From assembly GCA_900120415.1 (NCBI GenBank), contig FQLW01000005.1:1-64000 (forward strand): a DNA stretch of 64,000 nt, read 5' to 3'. Below the pieces are notes generated by a model that was not told the origin of the DNA, made no database searches, and worked only from the letters and a program-made list of their open reading frames with translations. How positions within the stretch are numbered: the first letter of the stretch is position 1; each line of letters starts with the position of its first letter. The position numbers and the translations under genes were made by a program. Of the stretch, positions 9,191 to 18,511 are shown piece by piece. This stretch comes from Urmitella timonensis (GTDB lineage: Bacteria; Actinomycetota; Actinomycetes; Actinomycetales; Actinomycetaceae).

Positions 9191-10093
9191 ATGGCGGGAA
9201 AACCAAACATCATAGTTGGGGTAGACGGCTCGCGCGAAGCACTCCAAGCCGCCGAATGGGCCGGGGTGAGAGCAAAAATAAACAACGCCCAGTTGCAAAT
9301 TGTATGCGCATACGCTTTACCCTCATACACGGCAGCATCAATGGAAAGCGGATTCGCGGTAATAGACAACGATGCCATTCGCGCCAGCGCACAAACCGTA
9401 GTAGAAGAAGCGCTCACCCACTTAGCAAAGCTAGGCTACCACGCTGAAGGGCGGGTAGAGCCGGGTGACCCGACGGCGGTATTAGTGCAACTGTCGCAGC
9501 AAGCCGATTTGATAGTCGTCGGCACCAGGGGGACAGGGGGATTCGCAGACAGACTACTGGGAGCCACCTCATCCGCGTTACCTGCATATTCACGCTGCCC
9601 AGTAGTGGTAGTTCCCGCCAGAGACACCGATCAACAGTTCACGCCAGTAAAGAAAATCGTAATCGGGGTGGACGGTTCGAGCAGATCGCGCAAATCCTTG
9701 CGACGAGCCATTGAAGAAGCATCGCTCTGGGGCGCACAACTGACCGCCGTGGACGCGGTTCCGATGGCGTCATCGGCGGGAGTGCTCGCCTGGCTGCCCG
9801 CAACAGTAGACCGGGAAAGCATATTGCGGGACGTGCGCAACGAGCTAAAAGCCATATGCAAAGCAGAAAGTGCTGGTAGCGGGGTTGAAATCCATGCTCA
9901 CGCCCTGGACGGAAACCCGGCAGTACTGCTAACCGAATTTTCAACCGCCGTTGAGCTGGTGGTAGTAGGTACGCGGGGACGTGGAGGATTCGCCGGGGTG
10001 TTGATGGGATCCACCTCGCAATCAGTGCTGGCGCACTCGACCTGCCCGGTACTGGTTGTGCCCACCGGGGACGGTCGGGGAGCTGAAGAATAA
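9191..10093 (+). CDS. Universal stress protein, two tandem UspA domains
   Basis: 300 residues, made of two UspA-like halves. Both begin with the strand motif IVGVDGS / VIGVDGS. Both end with G-T-R-G-x-G-G and a following G-(A/S)-T-S...CPVVVVP / CPVLVVP stretch, the ATP-binding loop of the nucleotide-binding Usp subgroup. Probably cytoplasmic and responsive to starvation or dormancy-type stress, as for the mycobacterial double-Usp proteins. It stands alone, 81 bp after the sortase gene, with no obvious partner. The start at 9191 has only a purine-rich AAAGAG upstream. Confidence 0.9.
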   Translation: MAGKPNIIVGVDGSREALQAAEWAGVRAKINNAQLQIVCAYALPSYTAASMESGFAVIDNDAIRASAQTVVEEALTHLAKLGYHAEGRVEPGDPTAVLVQLSQQADLIVVGTRGTGGFADRLLGATSSALPAYSRCPVVVVPARDTDQQFTPVKKIVIGVDGSSRSRKSLRRAIEEASLWGAQLTAVDAVPMASSAGVLAWLPATVDRESILRDVRNELKAICKAESAGSGVEIHAHALDGNPAVLLTEFSTAVELVVVGTRGRGGFAGVLMGSTSQSVLAHSTCPVLVVPTGDGRGAEE

Positions 10094-10925
10094 TGGCTGA
10101 ATTTGTGATGGTTGTTTGATGGCTCTTATTTGGTGGCTTGCGTTTTAGGGGTTTGTGTTTTTGGGGGTTTTTGTTTTTTTGGGGGTTTGTGCGGAGCCTT
10201 GTCTGGAGCTGGAGCCTTGGGTGCTGAGGACTTTGAACCCAGATTAAGTTGGCGTGTTGGTCGCGCTGTGTTGGTAGCGCCGGGTGGGTAGTGCCTGGTG
10301 GGAGTAGGATTCAGCGGAGCTAGCGATTGAGGACGGCTGTGCCGCCTGGTTGGGCGTTGCTGCCGGGTTGGGGAGGGTGATTTGGTCTAGGGAGGGTGGA
10401 AATGTCGGTGTCGTGCCTGGAACTGCTTGTGGGGGTGTGCAAAATCGCCCTCCCGTGACAGTTTCACCCTCCTGATTAAGGGCTGACGGCTTGTTTTGGG
10501 GGTTCTTAAGCGTTTCGGGAGGGTGATTTGGTCTTGGGAGGGTGGAATGGTTGGTGTCGTGCCTGGAACTGTTGGTGGGGGTGTGTAGAATTGCCCTCCT
10601 AATGCAGAATCGCCCTCCCGTGACAGTTTCACCCTCCTGATTAAGGGCTGACCGCTTGTTTTGAGGGTTTTAGAGCGTTTCGGGAGGGTGATTTGGTCTT
10701 GGGAGGGTGTTTTTGTCAGGCGTGGGCGGTTTGAATGCTGATTCTTGTGCTGTTCGTGCTTTGCGGATGCTCATTTTGGCGCAAGGGTACTCCTTAGAAT
10801 CCATCAAAGCTAATAGCCGGGATGTTCCTATCCTCGTCCTCCCCGCGAACACGCCCTAACCTAAGCCCGTTTGCGTTCTCGTCCTAATCTTTCCTGCTCG
10901 TCGTCCTCACCCGAAAATATGCTTC
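10094..10925 (+). other. Convergent intergenic region with 19-bp arrays
   Basis: This lies between two convergent genes. 10094-10370 is G/T-rich low-complexity sequence with several GGGGGTTT runs. 10371-10700 is a tandem pair and a half of array units, described separately. 10700-10925 contains only a 45-codon frame (10722-10859) without a ribosome site. I find no convincing gene. Confidence 0.6.
10371..10700 (+). repeat. 19-bp phased inverted array, locus 1
   Basis: Forward GGGAGGGTG cores start at 10371 and 10390, then at 10517 and 10536, then at 10681 and about 10700: pairs exactly 19 bp apart. Reverse-complement units sit head to tail at 10587-10605, 10606-10624 and 10625-10643, again 19 bp apart. 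Forward pair plus reverse block forms a unit of about 146-164 bp that is itself tandemly repeated. The spacer contains the shared phrase GTGTCGTGCCTGGAACTG. Confidence 0.85.
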
Positions 10926-12176
10926 TCAAAGCCGGGAATACCTCCGGGCTCTGCTTTCCCCATGCGCAAGAATTAACTGCTTATCTAGCAGGGAGTTCAG
11001 CAATCGGATTGTTTTTGACTTGTCAAAGCCAGAACGTAAATCCAGTTCAGAACGTGAATAGTACCTACCCCGCAGCATGGAATTTAGTAGCAGTTCTTCC
11101 TGGGGAGACATCTGCGATAACGAACCAATAAAAGGTAAAGTAACCGTAATGGAGTTATCTAAAAGCTCAAATTTGGGAAGCTCTTTTTCATCACGATAGG
11201 ACTCGCGAATACGCAAAATACCGGTCCCGAACTTCTCAATCAGTCCCAGACGAAAGAAAACCTCCGCCAAAATCGGGTTCCTGAGCACAGATACTCGTCC
11301 TCGTAAATACTCTTCCTTTGAAAGCCCAGTCGGAAGACCTCCCGGAGAACACACCTCGACGCGATCAGGGAAAATACTAACCCGTAAGCGAGAATTAATA
11401 TCCCAAGTCCGGTGAACCAAGCCGTTAGCGATTGCTTCCCGGAAAGCTTCGCGCGGAACCAAATCTTTGGTGAATCGGGTCGCGCCCTCAATCTTCTCAA
11501 AGCGCAAATAACGATCGAAAACCTCCATAGCGGTGTCTAGCTGCTGTAGAACAGAAACGTGCTCGACAGTGGTGCGATCCAAGATTTCGTTAATGGAAGC
11601 ACCGAACTTGATGATGTCGATTCCGGGATAACTGTTCTTATCGGACAATATGGCAGCGGCACGGTTGAAACCATTCGTCCCCATTAACCCCAAGGTTTTA
11701 AGAACATCTATGCTGGTATCTGAAATATCTAGCTGATCGTGAAGAGCTGCGGATAAAGTCTTAAACTCCAGATTTTTCTCGGGGGAGTCAAGTTCTTCAA
11801 AGGAGAGGTTCTCTCCCTCTAACACCAGGCGATTCAGCTCAATCCTATCGACTTCGACCGTGGAGCTGTCGCTCCTGCGGTACGCTTTCCCGTTGTAAAG
11901 GTAGGGTTTATTGGGACCTTCCTGCACGTGAAGACGGATAGTCCTGTCCTTTGGGTTTATCTGGATAGAAAATCTGGGACGTGGGGTAACACAGTCATTA
12001 ATGCGGTTTTCGATTGCGAGACAGGTTTCATCTAGGTGTTCAAGACCGACCTTGCTTCCCGTGTCATCAAATCCAAACAGTATTTCACCGTCATGGAAGT
12101 TCGCGTAGGCGCTTACAATCTTGAGGAAGGTGTTGCTGACTCTTGATTTGAACTCCAAGAATGCGGATTCTCGCAT
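10926..12176 (-). CDS. AlbA/Schlafen-type ATP-binding transcriptional regulator
   Basis: 416 residues on the minus strand; ATG with GGAGG seven bases upstream. The N-terminal ~110 residues resemble the Schlafen/AlbA_2 domain (LEFKSR...ANFHDGEILFGFDDTG). A middle helical region follows. A GHKL-like ATPase segment at about 235-330 has IANGLVHR, VEVCSPGGLPTG and GLIEKFGTGILRI, the signature of the HATPase_c_4 group. The C-terminus (about 355-416) looks like a winged helix. Such proteins are common in accessory regions, often as putative transcriptional regulators, and some Schlafen-domain proteins act in defence; the actual target is unknown. A 9-bp palindrome upstream suggests autoregulation. 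It is a single gene with no operon partner. Confidence 0.82.
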   Translation of the reverse strand: MRESAFLEFKSRVSNTFLKIVSAYANFHDGEILFGFDDTGSKVGLEHLDETCLAIENRINDCVTPRPRFSIQINPKDRTIRLHVQEGPNKPYLYNGKAYRRSDSSTVEVDRIELNRLVLEGENLSFEELDSPEKNLEFKTLSAALHDQLDISDTSIDVLKTLGLMGTNGFNRAAAILSDKNSYPGIDIIKFGASINEILDRTTVEHVSVLQQLDTAMEVFDRYLRFEKIEGATRFTKDLVPREAFREAIANGLVHRTWDINSRLRVSIFPDRVEVCSPGGLPTGLSKEEYLRGRVSVLRNPILAEVFFRLGLIEKFGTGILRIRESYRDEKELPKFELLDNSITVTLPFIGSLSQMSPQEELLLNSMLRGRYYSRSELDLRSGFDKSKTIRLLNSLLDKQLILAHGESRARRYSRL

Positions 12177-12221
12177 ATTTGCCTCCTGTCTATGGGATTT
12201 ATTTTAGTTTGCGTGCAAAGC

Positions 12222-12251
12222 AAATGCAACGCAATCTAATGAGTTGCATTT
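12222..12251 (-). promoter_or_regulatory. Inverted repeat upstream of the AlbA-type regulator, putative operator
   Basis: AAATGCAAC (12222-12230) and GTTGCATTT (12243-12251) form a perfect 9-bp inverted repeat with a 12-bp spacer, 46-75 bp before the start codon. The centre-to-centre distance of two helical turns fits a dimeric repressor. That the neighbouring regulator is the ligand is an inference. Confidence 0.5.
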
Positions 12252-12787
12252 TCGTTGTAATTGCTTTGGGATGGGTGGGTTCTCGTTTCATTTACGTTCC
12301 GGATAAACGCGGTGAAACTTGAGCATGAAGCGCACTGGGTTTTGTTCCAGGAGGCGAGCAAGAGATGGAGGGTAAGCATGAGATGCGGGACAAACATGAG
12401 GGTGCGCACGCTCTCAGCGTGGAAAATCAGCTCGGATTGAAGCAATCGTTACCTCATGCTCGGTTCGGCTGGTTGTTACTGGGCGTCTTGCTCTCGGTTC
12501 CTTGTCGCGTCAATCTTGAGAGGAAGGTGGTGGCGAGGATCTGGTGGGGGCTGAGGGCAGCCGATTCGCCGATTCTCACGAGTAAATGCCTAAAATTATG
12601 CTTTTTAAGCATTTTAAGATTCGCCCTTGATTTTTATTAATTTAAATGCTTTAAGTTTATTTTTATTTATATAAAAGTTACTAAAGAAAAGCTAGTAACT
12701 GTTAAAAGAATAGGAAAATAAGTGCCTGAATTAATAGAGTTTGCGCATTTTTCGTCGTGTCTATTTCCGAGGCAAATTTTGCGAAAG

Positions 12788-12796
12788 TTATCCACA
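12788..12796 (+). other. DnaA-box-like sequence TTATCCACA
   Basis: This 9-mer is an exact match to the classical DnaA box and lies in an AT-rich pocket. A single 9-mer can occur by chance in 64 kb, and no cluster of boxes is seen, so function is unproven. Confidence 0.35.
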
Positions 12797-12995
12797 GGCT
12801 AGATTATAAAAGAGGTGCCGTTTTCTCATTAAATAACTCTAATACATAAGGGGTGTGTTGCGTAAATAGGGTGTGATGCTGTTTCTTAGTCCCTTTTTCT
12901 TCTGGGTGAGGGGGCTGGCGGTGTTTCCCGTTCCCTAGATTGCTCCGGTGAAATCGCTCCGCAGGGAGGGGGGGAGAAGAGTGGGGGGCGAAACT

Positions 12996-13157
12996 GGCTC
13001 AGGAGGGTGGAACTGTCTCGGGAGGGCGGAAGTGTCGGTGTTGTGGCTGTGGTGGCTTGTGGGGGTGTGCAGAATCGCCCTCCCCGGACAAAATCACCCT
13101 CCCGGTACAGGAACGCCCTCCGGCGCGGAGAAGGTGACAAAACACCCTCCCGCGCCG
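12996..13157 (+). repeat. 19-bp phased inverted array, locus 2
   Basis: Forward GGAGGG cores occur near 13002 and 13021. Reverse units follow at 13071-13089, 13090-13108 and 13109-13127, each 19 bp, with a further ACACCCTCCCGC near 13142. The spacer phrase GTGTCGGTGTTGTGGCTG resembles that of locus 1. Confidence 0.8.
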
Positions 13158-13308
13158 ACTAAGGGGGTGGGAGCCTGTGTAAGTGGGGGTCTCAGACTGG
13201 TGAACGTGATGGTAGTTGAGTGCAAAATGTAAAAAACTATCCATTTGTGTTGTAAAAGCTGTAATATGTACTTCAAAAGTTGAGGTTTGTATTTAAGGAG
13301 TGATTGAA

Positions 13309-13566
13309 GTGGCACAAGCAACTGTCAATTTTCGGATGGATGCTAGTTTGAAAAAATCTCTTGAAGCTACGTGTAAAGAACTGGGGCTTACGGCTACCAG
13401 TGCATACACCATGTTTGCTGCAAAGGTCGTGCGGGAGAAGCGGATACCGTTTGAGGTGTCTATTGATCCGTTCTATTCAGAATCCAATATGAAGCGTTTG
13501 CGCAGCTCAATAGCGCAGATGGACCGTACAGGCGGCGCTGTTCACGAGGTTCTGCCCGGTGATTAA
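13309..13566 (+). CDS. RelB/DinJ-family antitoxin
   Basis: 85 residues from GTG 13309, chosen because AAGGAG ends eight bases before it; an in-frame GTG at 13300 overlaps that site. The N-terminal TVNFRMDASLKKSLEATCKE followed by LGLTATSAYTMFAAKVV is the ribbon-helix-helix pattern of RelB/DinJ antitoxins, which bind their own promoter and neutralise the partner toxin. The C-terminal half would wrap the toxin. Its 3' end overlaps the toxin gene by 8 bp, so translation is probably coupled. Confidence 0.88.
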   Translation: MAQATVNFRMDASLKKSLEATCKELGLTATSAYTMFAAKVVREKRIPFEVSIDPFYSESNMKRLRSSIAQMDRTGGAVHEVLPGD

Positions 13567-13822
13567 GGCGTGGACAGATTATTCTTGGGAAGAATTTCAG
13601 TATTGGCTGAAGCAAGACAAGAAAACTTTAAGACGGATATTACAGTTAATACAGTCGATTGACCGTAATGGGTACAACTGTATAGGTAAACCTGAACCTT
13701 TAAAGGGAGACCTATCGGGGTACTGGAGCGCCCGGATCGATCAAAAGAACCGGCTGGTGTTCAAGATTGATGGCGAGGTATTGCGCATAGTGCAGTGTGG
13801 AACTCATTATGGTGACCTGTGA
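13559..13822 (+). CDS. yoeB: YoeB-type ribosome-dependent mRNA endonuclease toxin
   Basis: 87 residues, GTG start inside the antitoxin gene. Family signatures are clear: AW-x-DYSWEEFQYWLKQDKK, LIQSIDRNGYNCIGKPEPLK, LSGYWSARID and a C-terminal CGTHYGDL, where the conserved HY pair lies at the active site. YoeB cleaves mRNA in the ribosomal A site and is normally silenced by its antitoxin. Pairing with a DinJ/RelB-like antitoxin rather than YefM is a common mixed combination. The residues expected for catalysis are present, so I consider it functional. Confidence 0.92.
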   Translation: MIKAWTDYSWEEFQYWLKQDKKTLRRILQLIQSIDRNGYNCIGKPEPLKGDLSGYWSARIDQKNRLVFKIDGEVLRIVQCGTHYGDL

Positions 13823-13958
13823 CGCTTAACTCTGCTCATGACGCTTAACTACGCTCACGTCCTCCGCTTACACTGCCTACGCCTCCTCCCCCCCCTCCCA
13901 CTCCTCCCAAAAATCCCGAAATTCCCGCAACCGCCAGCGCTGCCCTAAACTGGAAACC

Positions 13959-15152
13959 ATGAGCCCAAAGCAGTCGATTTTTACTTCTGAATCCGTAACC
14001 AGTGGACACCCCGATAAAGTCTGTGACCGCATCGCCGACTCCATAGTCGATGCCCTGCTAGAACAAGACCCGGAAGCGCGGTCTGCCGTGGAAGTGATGG
14101 CTACCACTGGGCAGGTACATCTGGCCGGCGAAATCACCACTTCCGGATATGTAGACCTGCAAACCCTGGTGCGCGAAACCATCAACGAAATCGGCTACAC
14201 CTCCTCGGATATTGGTTTCGACGGAGATTCTTGCGGCGTGCTGGTATCTATCGACCGCCAGAGCCCCGACATTGCTCAAGGGGTGCAAGACTCGTGGGAA
14301 ACCCGCGAAGGATTAGCAGTAGATGCTTTTGACCAGCAGGGAGCCGGCGACCAAGGGATGATGTTCGGCTACGCCTGCAACGAAACCCCTGATTTAATGC
14401 CCGCCCCGATTTGGTTGGCGCACCGCTTAGCAAAGCAGCTCGAAAAAGTACGGCGCGAAAAAATCCTCGACTACCTGTGCCCCGATGGAAAAACCCAGGT
14501 GACGGTACGTTACGAGGACGGACGCCCGGTAGGGCTCGACACCATCGTGCTCTCTACCCAGCACCGGGCATCTGCAAACCTAAAAGACCTGCGCGAAGAA
14601 GTAAAATCCGCGGTGATTGACCCGGTTATCGCCCAGGTGCCTTGGGTTGAGGATAGTGATTTCCGCACCCTCGTAAACCCGGCGGGACGCTTCATATTAG
14701 GAGGCCCGGCCGCTGATACTGGCGTTACCGGCAGGAAAATCATTGTGGACACGTATGGAGGCATGGCGCGCCACGGCGGGGGTGCGTTCTCTGGAAAAGA
14801 CGCTTCCAAAGTTGATCGCTCCGCCGCCTATGCGACCAGGTGGGTAGCCAAGAACGTGGTGGCAGCCGGACTTGCAGATCGGGCGGAACTGCAGGTGGCG
14901 TACGCTATCGGCTCGGCGCACCCGGTTTCGATGGAACTGGAAACCTTCGGTACCGAAAAAGCGGATAAGACCCAGATTTTGCAGGCAGTCCGGGAAACTT
15001 TCGATTTGCGTCCGGCCGCTATTATCGACCGGCTTTCGCTGCGCCGACCTATCTATTCGCGCACCGCCGCCTACGGGCATTTCGGGCGTTCCGGGTTCAC
15101 CTGGGAAGATACCGATATGGCGCGGGAGTTACGCGCCAAACTAGGGGCGTAA
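13959..15152 (+). CDS. metK: S-adenosylmethionine synthetase
   Basis: 397 residues, the usual family length. It makes S-adenosylmethionine from methionine and ATP. Signatures: [12 protein letters not shown] (residues 16-27), [16 protein letters not shown], the lysine-containing GGGAFSGKD loop and the [14 protein letters not shown] helix. The upstream region is poor in recognisable signals. It contains an 8-C tract (13888-13895) and a duplicated TGACGCTTAACT after the toxin gene. No ribosome site is obvious before the ATG (AACTGGAAACC). No operon partner. Confidence 0.97.
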   Translation: MSPKQSIFTSESVTSGHPDKVCDRIADSIVDALLEQDPEARSAVEVMATTGQVHLAGEITTSGYVDLQTLVRETINEIGYTSSDIGFDGDSCGVLVSIDRQSPDIAQGVQDSWETREGLAVDAFDQQGAGDQGMMFGYACNETPDLMPAPIWLAHRLAKQLEKVRREKILDYLCPDGKTQVTVRYEDGRPVGLDTIVLSTQHRASANLKDLREEVKSAVIDPVIAQVPWVEDSDFRTLVNPAGRFILGGPAADTGVTGRKIIVDTYGGMARHGGGAFSGKDASKVDRSAAYATRWVAKNVVAAGLADRAELQVAYAIGSAHPVSMELETFGTEKADKTQILQAVRETFDLRPAAIIDRLSLRRPIYSRTAAYGHFGRSGFTWEDTDMARELRAKLGA

Positions 15153-15675
15153 AACCGGCGAACAGGCTTGAAGGGCGTAAAACAAGCACACAAGGCTGGG
15201 AGCGTAAAAACCTGCGAACAAAGCTGGGAACATAAAACCGACGGGTAAATTTAAGACCGTAACTTGAGCTGCTCGCGCTGCTAGGGGATTAGCTCGGATT
15301 GCTGCTAGGAGTCTAGCTAGGGCGTACCCGTCACAATCTAGCTAGAATGAAGCCACCGCGGTCGAGATAGGACGCGCTCAGCGCGATTTACCTAGGACGC
15401 ACTCGCGCAGGGCGTGACCCTTGCTATGTCGAGGTGACGTGCGTCCTATCAAGGTTCGCCCCACAGTATCGGGACTCACTCGGTACAGGGCTTGGCCTGA
15501 TATGAACTAAAGCAAAAGGTGGTTATCCAGCGCTAACACACCCGCGAACCATAAAGCTCGGAATCTAGTTTTACCTGGGGCAACCTTGTTCCGCTAAGCC
15601 CTGAGGAAAACCTAATCGTGGTTTTGCTATAAGCAATTATAGAATCTGTACCGGAGCGAAAACACGGGAGAACTA
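15153..15675 (+). other. metK-secA intergenic region with short repeats and a long-range inverted repeat
   Basis: Directly after metK lie about three imperfect ~28-bp repeats built on GCGTAAAACCGGCGAACA...GGCTGGGA (15150-15245). CTAGCTAG occurs twice near 15312 and 15341. GATAGGACGC (15366-15375) is perfectly repeated in inverse at 15441-15450 around a 65-bp loop. The secA promoter is probably in the last 150 bp. No gene seen. Confidence 0.55.
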
Positions 15676-18453
15676 ATGTCTTTTTTTGAAAAAATCTTGC
15701 GAATGGGTGAAGGGCGCACCCTGAAGCGTCTTGACCGTAAAGCCAGCGAAGTACTCGCAAAAGAGGACGAATACGCTGAGTTAAGCGATGAAGAACTGAA
15801 AGACAAAACCGCTGAATTTAGAGACGCACTGGCACATGGAGCCAGTGAAGATGAAATTCTGGTGGATGCTTTCGCTACCGTGCGCGAGGCCGCCTGGCGC
15901 GTCCTCAAACAAAAGCCCTATCACGTGCAGGTAATGGGGGGTATCGCCCTCCATAATGGCAATATCGCCGAAATGAAAACCGGTGAAGGTAAGACCCTGG
16001 TTGCCACCATGCCCAGCTACCTCAACGCCCTTAGCGGCAAGGGCGTGCACGTTGTCACGGTGAACGACTACCTGGCCAGCTATCAAAGTGAACTGATGGG
16101 GCGGGTCTATCGCTTCCTGGGGCTAACAGTGGGCTGTATCGTCAATGGCCAAACCCCAACCGAGCGGGTAAAACAGTACCAGGCGGATATTACTTACGGT
16201 ACTAATAACGAGTTCGGATTCGACTATCTGCGCGACAATATGGTGCAGCGGGTAGAGGACATTGTCCAGCGTGGTCACAATTTCGCCATCGTGGACGAGG
16301 TAGACTCGATTCTTATCGACGAGGCCAGAACCCCGCTGATTATTTCCGGTCCTGCCCAAGGTGAAGCTGACCAGTGGTATAACAAGTTTGCTTCCCTGGT
16401 GACCCGCCTGGAAAGAGATATGGATTACGAGGTAGATGAAAAGAAACATACCGTGGGGGTTACCGATGTGGGAATCGCCGCTGTAGAGGACTTCCTGGGA
16501 ATCGATAACCTCTACGAAGCCTCCCATACGCCCCTAATTGGGTTCCTCAACAACGCGATTAAAGCAAAAGAGCTGTTCAAACGGGATCGCGACTATATTG
16601 TGCGCAACCGGGAAGTGCTAATCGTGGATGAACATACCGGTCGCGTGATGGAAGGTCGGCGCTACAACGAGGGAATGCATCAGGCCATCGAGGCCAAGGA
16701 ACACGTCCCGGTCAAAGCTGAGAATCAGACACTGGCCACCATTACCTTGCAGAACTATTTCCGCCTATACAACAAACTTGCGGGCATGACCGGTACAGCT
16801 GAAACCGAGGCGGCCGAGTTCATGAATACCTACAAGATTGGGGTACTTCCGATTCCGTCTAATAAACCGATGATTCGCATCGATCAGCCAGATTTGGTTT
16901 ATCCTTCCCGGCGCGGAAAACTCAAGGCGATCGTGGAGGACATTAAGAAACGCCACGAGAAAGGTCAGCCGATTCTGGTGGGCACTACCGATGTCGCCAA
17001 GTCGGAAGAACTTTCGATAATGCTGGATGAGGCCGGTGTGCCTCACAATGTGCTTAACGCTAAACAGCACGCCCATGAGGCGCAGGTGGTGTTCGAAGCC
17101 GGCCGCAAAGGCATGGTCACCGTGGCTACCAATATGGCTGGTCGTGGTACCGACATTATGCTGGGCGGCAATCCGGAACATATAGCTGACCAGAAGCTGC
17201 GTTCGCAGGGACTTGACCCGGAAGAAACTCCCGATGAATGGCGTAAAGCCTGGTCGGATGCTTTATCTCAGGCAGAGGCAGAGGTTGCTGACGAGCATGA
17301 AGAGGTCGTGGAGCTGGGCGGACTATACGTCCTCGGTACCGAACGCCACGATGCGCGCCGGATAGATAACCAGTTGCGAGGGCGTTCTGGTCGTCAAGGT
17401 GACCCGGGGGAATCCCGTTTCTACCTGGCAATGGACGATCCGCTAATGAAGAAGAATATGGCGGCGTTTGTTACCCGCTTTATGAATTCTTCCATGTATC
17501 CAGAAGATTTGCCTTTGGAATCCAAGCTGGTGTCAGGGCGGATTCAATCTGCTCAGCATCAAACCGAGGCTCAAAACTTCGAGATTCGTAAGAACGTCCT
17601 CAAATATGACGACGTAATGACTGATCAGCGTGATTTGATTTATCGGGAACGCCAAGAGGTTCTGCAAAAGGAAATTGATCTTGACGAGCTGGTTCCCTCC
17701 TATATGCGCAGCTTAATTAAAGAGGCAGTGTCTCAGGCTACCGCCGAGGGGGCTGATTCTAACGAATGGGATTTGGAGAAGCTTTGGAATAACCTGCGCG
17801 CCCTCTATCCGGTTCGGGCTTCGCTGTCAGATTTAAAGGACGAGGACGGCAATTTCTTGCATATCGCCGCCTCTGAACTAGAGGAAATGCTGCAAAACGA
17901 TATTGCCGATGCCTATGAAGAGATTCTGGATCAGGTAAACGAGAACCCGATTGCGATTGATCAGCTCGGTGACCAGCCGATGGCAGAACTGGAGCGCCGC
18001 GTTTTGCTGGCTACGGTGGATAGGCTGTGGCAACAGCACCTTTATGAGATGGACTACCTGAAAGAGGGGATTGGTCTGCGGGCTATGGGGCAGCGTGACC
18101 CCTTGGTGGAATACAAATCCGAGGGCGCGCTCATGTTCGAGAACATGATGGGGCAGGTGCGTGAAGATACTATTACCGGTATTTTCAATTTCTCTCACCA
18201 GTTCCAGCAGGTCTATGAGCAACAACTAGAGGCAGAAAAACAGCAAGAAGAGCAGGTTAAAAAGAAGGCTCTGGCTGAAGGCTCGGTAATGGGGGACACC
18301 GGTCATCAAGAATCCTCAAAAACTCTACCGGCGAACGCTGGAGAGTCTGAGCAGGGTGCGGCATTCGGTGGTGACGCTGCTCGGCAAGTGGCCGCTAATG
18401 GTGGTAATCGTGCTCAACGCCGCGCCCAAAAGAAAGCTAAGAAACGCCGCTAG
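15676..18453 (+). CDS. secA: Preprotein translocase ATPase SecA
   Basis: 925 residues. SecA drives Sec-dependent export at SecYEG and is needed for the signal-peptide proteins in this window, including the pilins. Walker A KTGEGKTL at residues 101-108; DEAD-type [14 protein letters not shown] near 212; the motif [17 protein letters not shown] in the second nucleotide-binding fold; [18 protein letters not shown] further on. The C-terminus is basic ([15 protein letters not shown]) and has no zinc-binding cysteines, as is common for actinobacterial SecA1. ATG start with a weak GGGAG upstream. The convergent downstream gene is Rv3235-like, the same neighbourhood as in mycobacteria. Confidence 0.97.
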   Translation: MSFFEKILRMGEGRTLKRLDRKASEVLAKEDEYAELSDEELKDKTAEFRDALAHGASEDEILVDAFATVREAAWRVLKQKPYHVQVMGGIALHNGNIAEMKTGEGKTLVATMPSYLNALSGKGVHVVTVNDYLASYQSELMGRVYRFLGLTVGCIVNGQTPTERVKQYQADITYGTNNEFGFDYLRDNMVQRVEDIVQRGHNFAIVDEVDSILIDEARTPLIISGPAQGEADQWYNKFASLVTRLERDMDYEVDEKKHTVGVTDVGIAAVEDFLGIDNLYEASHTPLIGFLNNAIKAKELFKRDRDYIVRNREVLIVDEHTGRVMEGRRYNEGMHQAIEAKEHVPVKAENQTLATITLQNYFRLYNKLAGMTGTAETEAAEFMNTYKIGVLPIPSNKPMIRIDQPDLVYPSRRGKLKAIVEDIKKRHEKGQPILVGTTDVAKSEELSIMLDEAGVPHNVLNAKQHAHEAQVVFEAGRKGMVTVATNMAGRGTDIMLGGNPEHIADQKLRSQGLDPEETPDEWRKAWSDALSQAEAEVADEHEEVVELGGLYVLGTERHDARRIDNQLRGRSGRQGDPGESRFYLAMDDPLMKKNMAAFVTRFMNSSMYPEDLPLESKLVSGRIQSAQHQTEAQNFEIRKNVLKYDDVMTDQRDLIYRERQEVLQKEIDLDELVPSYMRSLIKEAVSQATAEGADSNEWDLEKLWNNLRALYPVRASLSDLKDEDGNFLHIAASELEEMLQNDIADAYEEILDQVNENPIAIDQLGDQPMAELERRVLLATVDRLWQQHLYEMDYLKEGIGLRAMGQRDPLVEYKSEGALMFENMMGQVREDTITGIFNFSHQFQQVYEQQLEAEKQQEEQVKKKALAEGSVMGDTGHQESSKTLPANAGESEQGAAFGGDAARQVAANGGNRAQRRAQKKAKKRR

Positions 18454-18511
18454 TTTGTGGGGTTTGCACGGTCTGCGTCCTTATCGGATTTGAGGGTCTT
18501 TTCCGGTGTAT

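Larger units (their letters stand above)
12177..13308. other. Divergent intergenic region: operator, AT-rich pocket, DnaA box and array
   Basis: From left to right: the palindrome at 12222-12251; a stretch whose 91-codon frame (12365-12640) I do not accept as a gene; a markedly AT-rich segment about 12580-12860; a perfect DnaA-box-like TTATCCACA at 12788-12796; a 19-bp array locus at 12996-13157; and a short AT-rich promoter zone before the toxin-antitoxin genes. Confidence 0.6.

Noticed and set aside
10147-10190. G-quadruplex cluster in the G/T-rich stretch after the stress protein gene
   Set aside because: Only three long G-runs are present with long T spacers, short of the four needed.
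10722-10859. 45-codon plus-strand frame (ALRMLILAQGYSLESIKANS...)
   Set aside because: The peptide looks protein-like and may be a gene remnant, but there is no ribosome site and the frame starts inside repeat sequence.
12365-12640. 91-codon plus-strand frame with an AGGAGG ten bases upstream
   Set aside because: No recognisable fold, unusual residue content, and its 3' part lies in AT-rich non-coding sequence; only the ribosome site speaks for it.
13823-13958. Duplicated TGACGCTTAACT after the toxin gene as attachment site
   Set aside because: Short, closely spaced and not flanking any element; more likely a local duplication.
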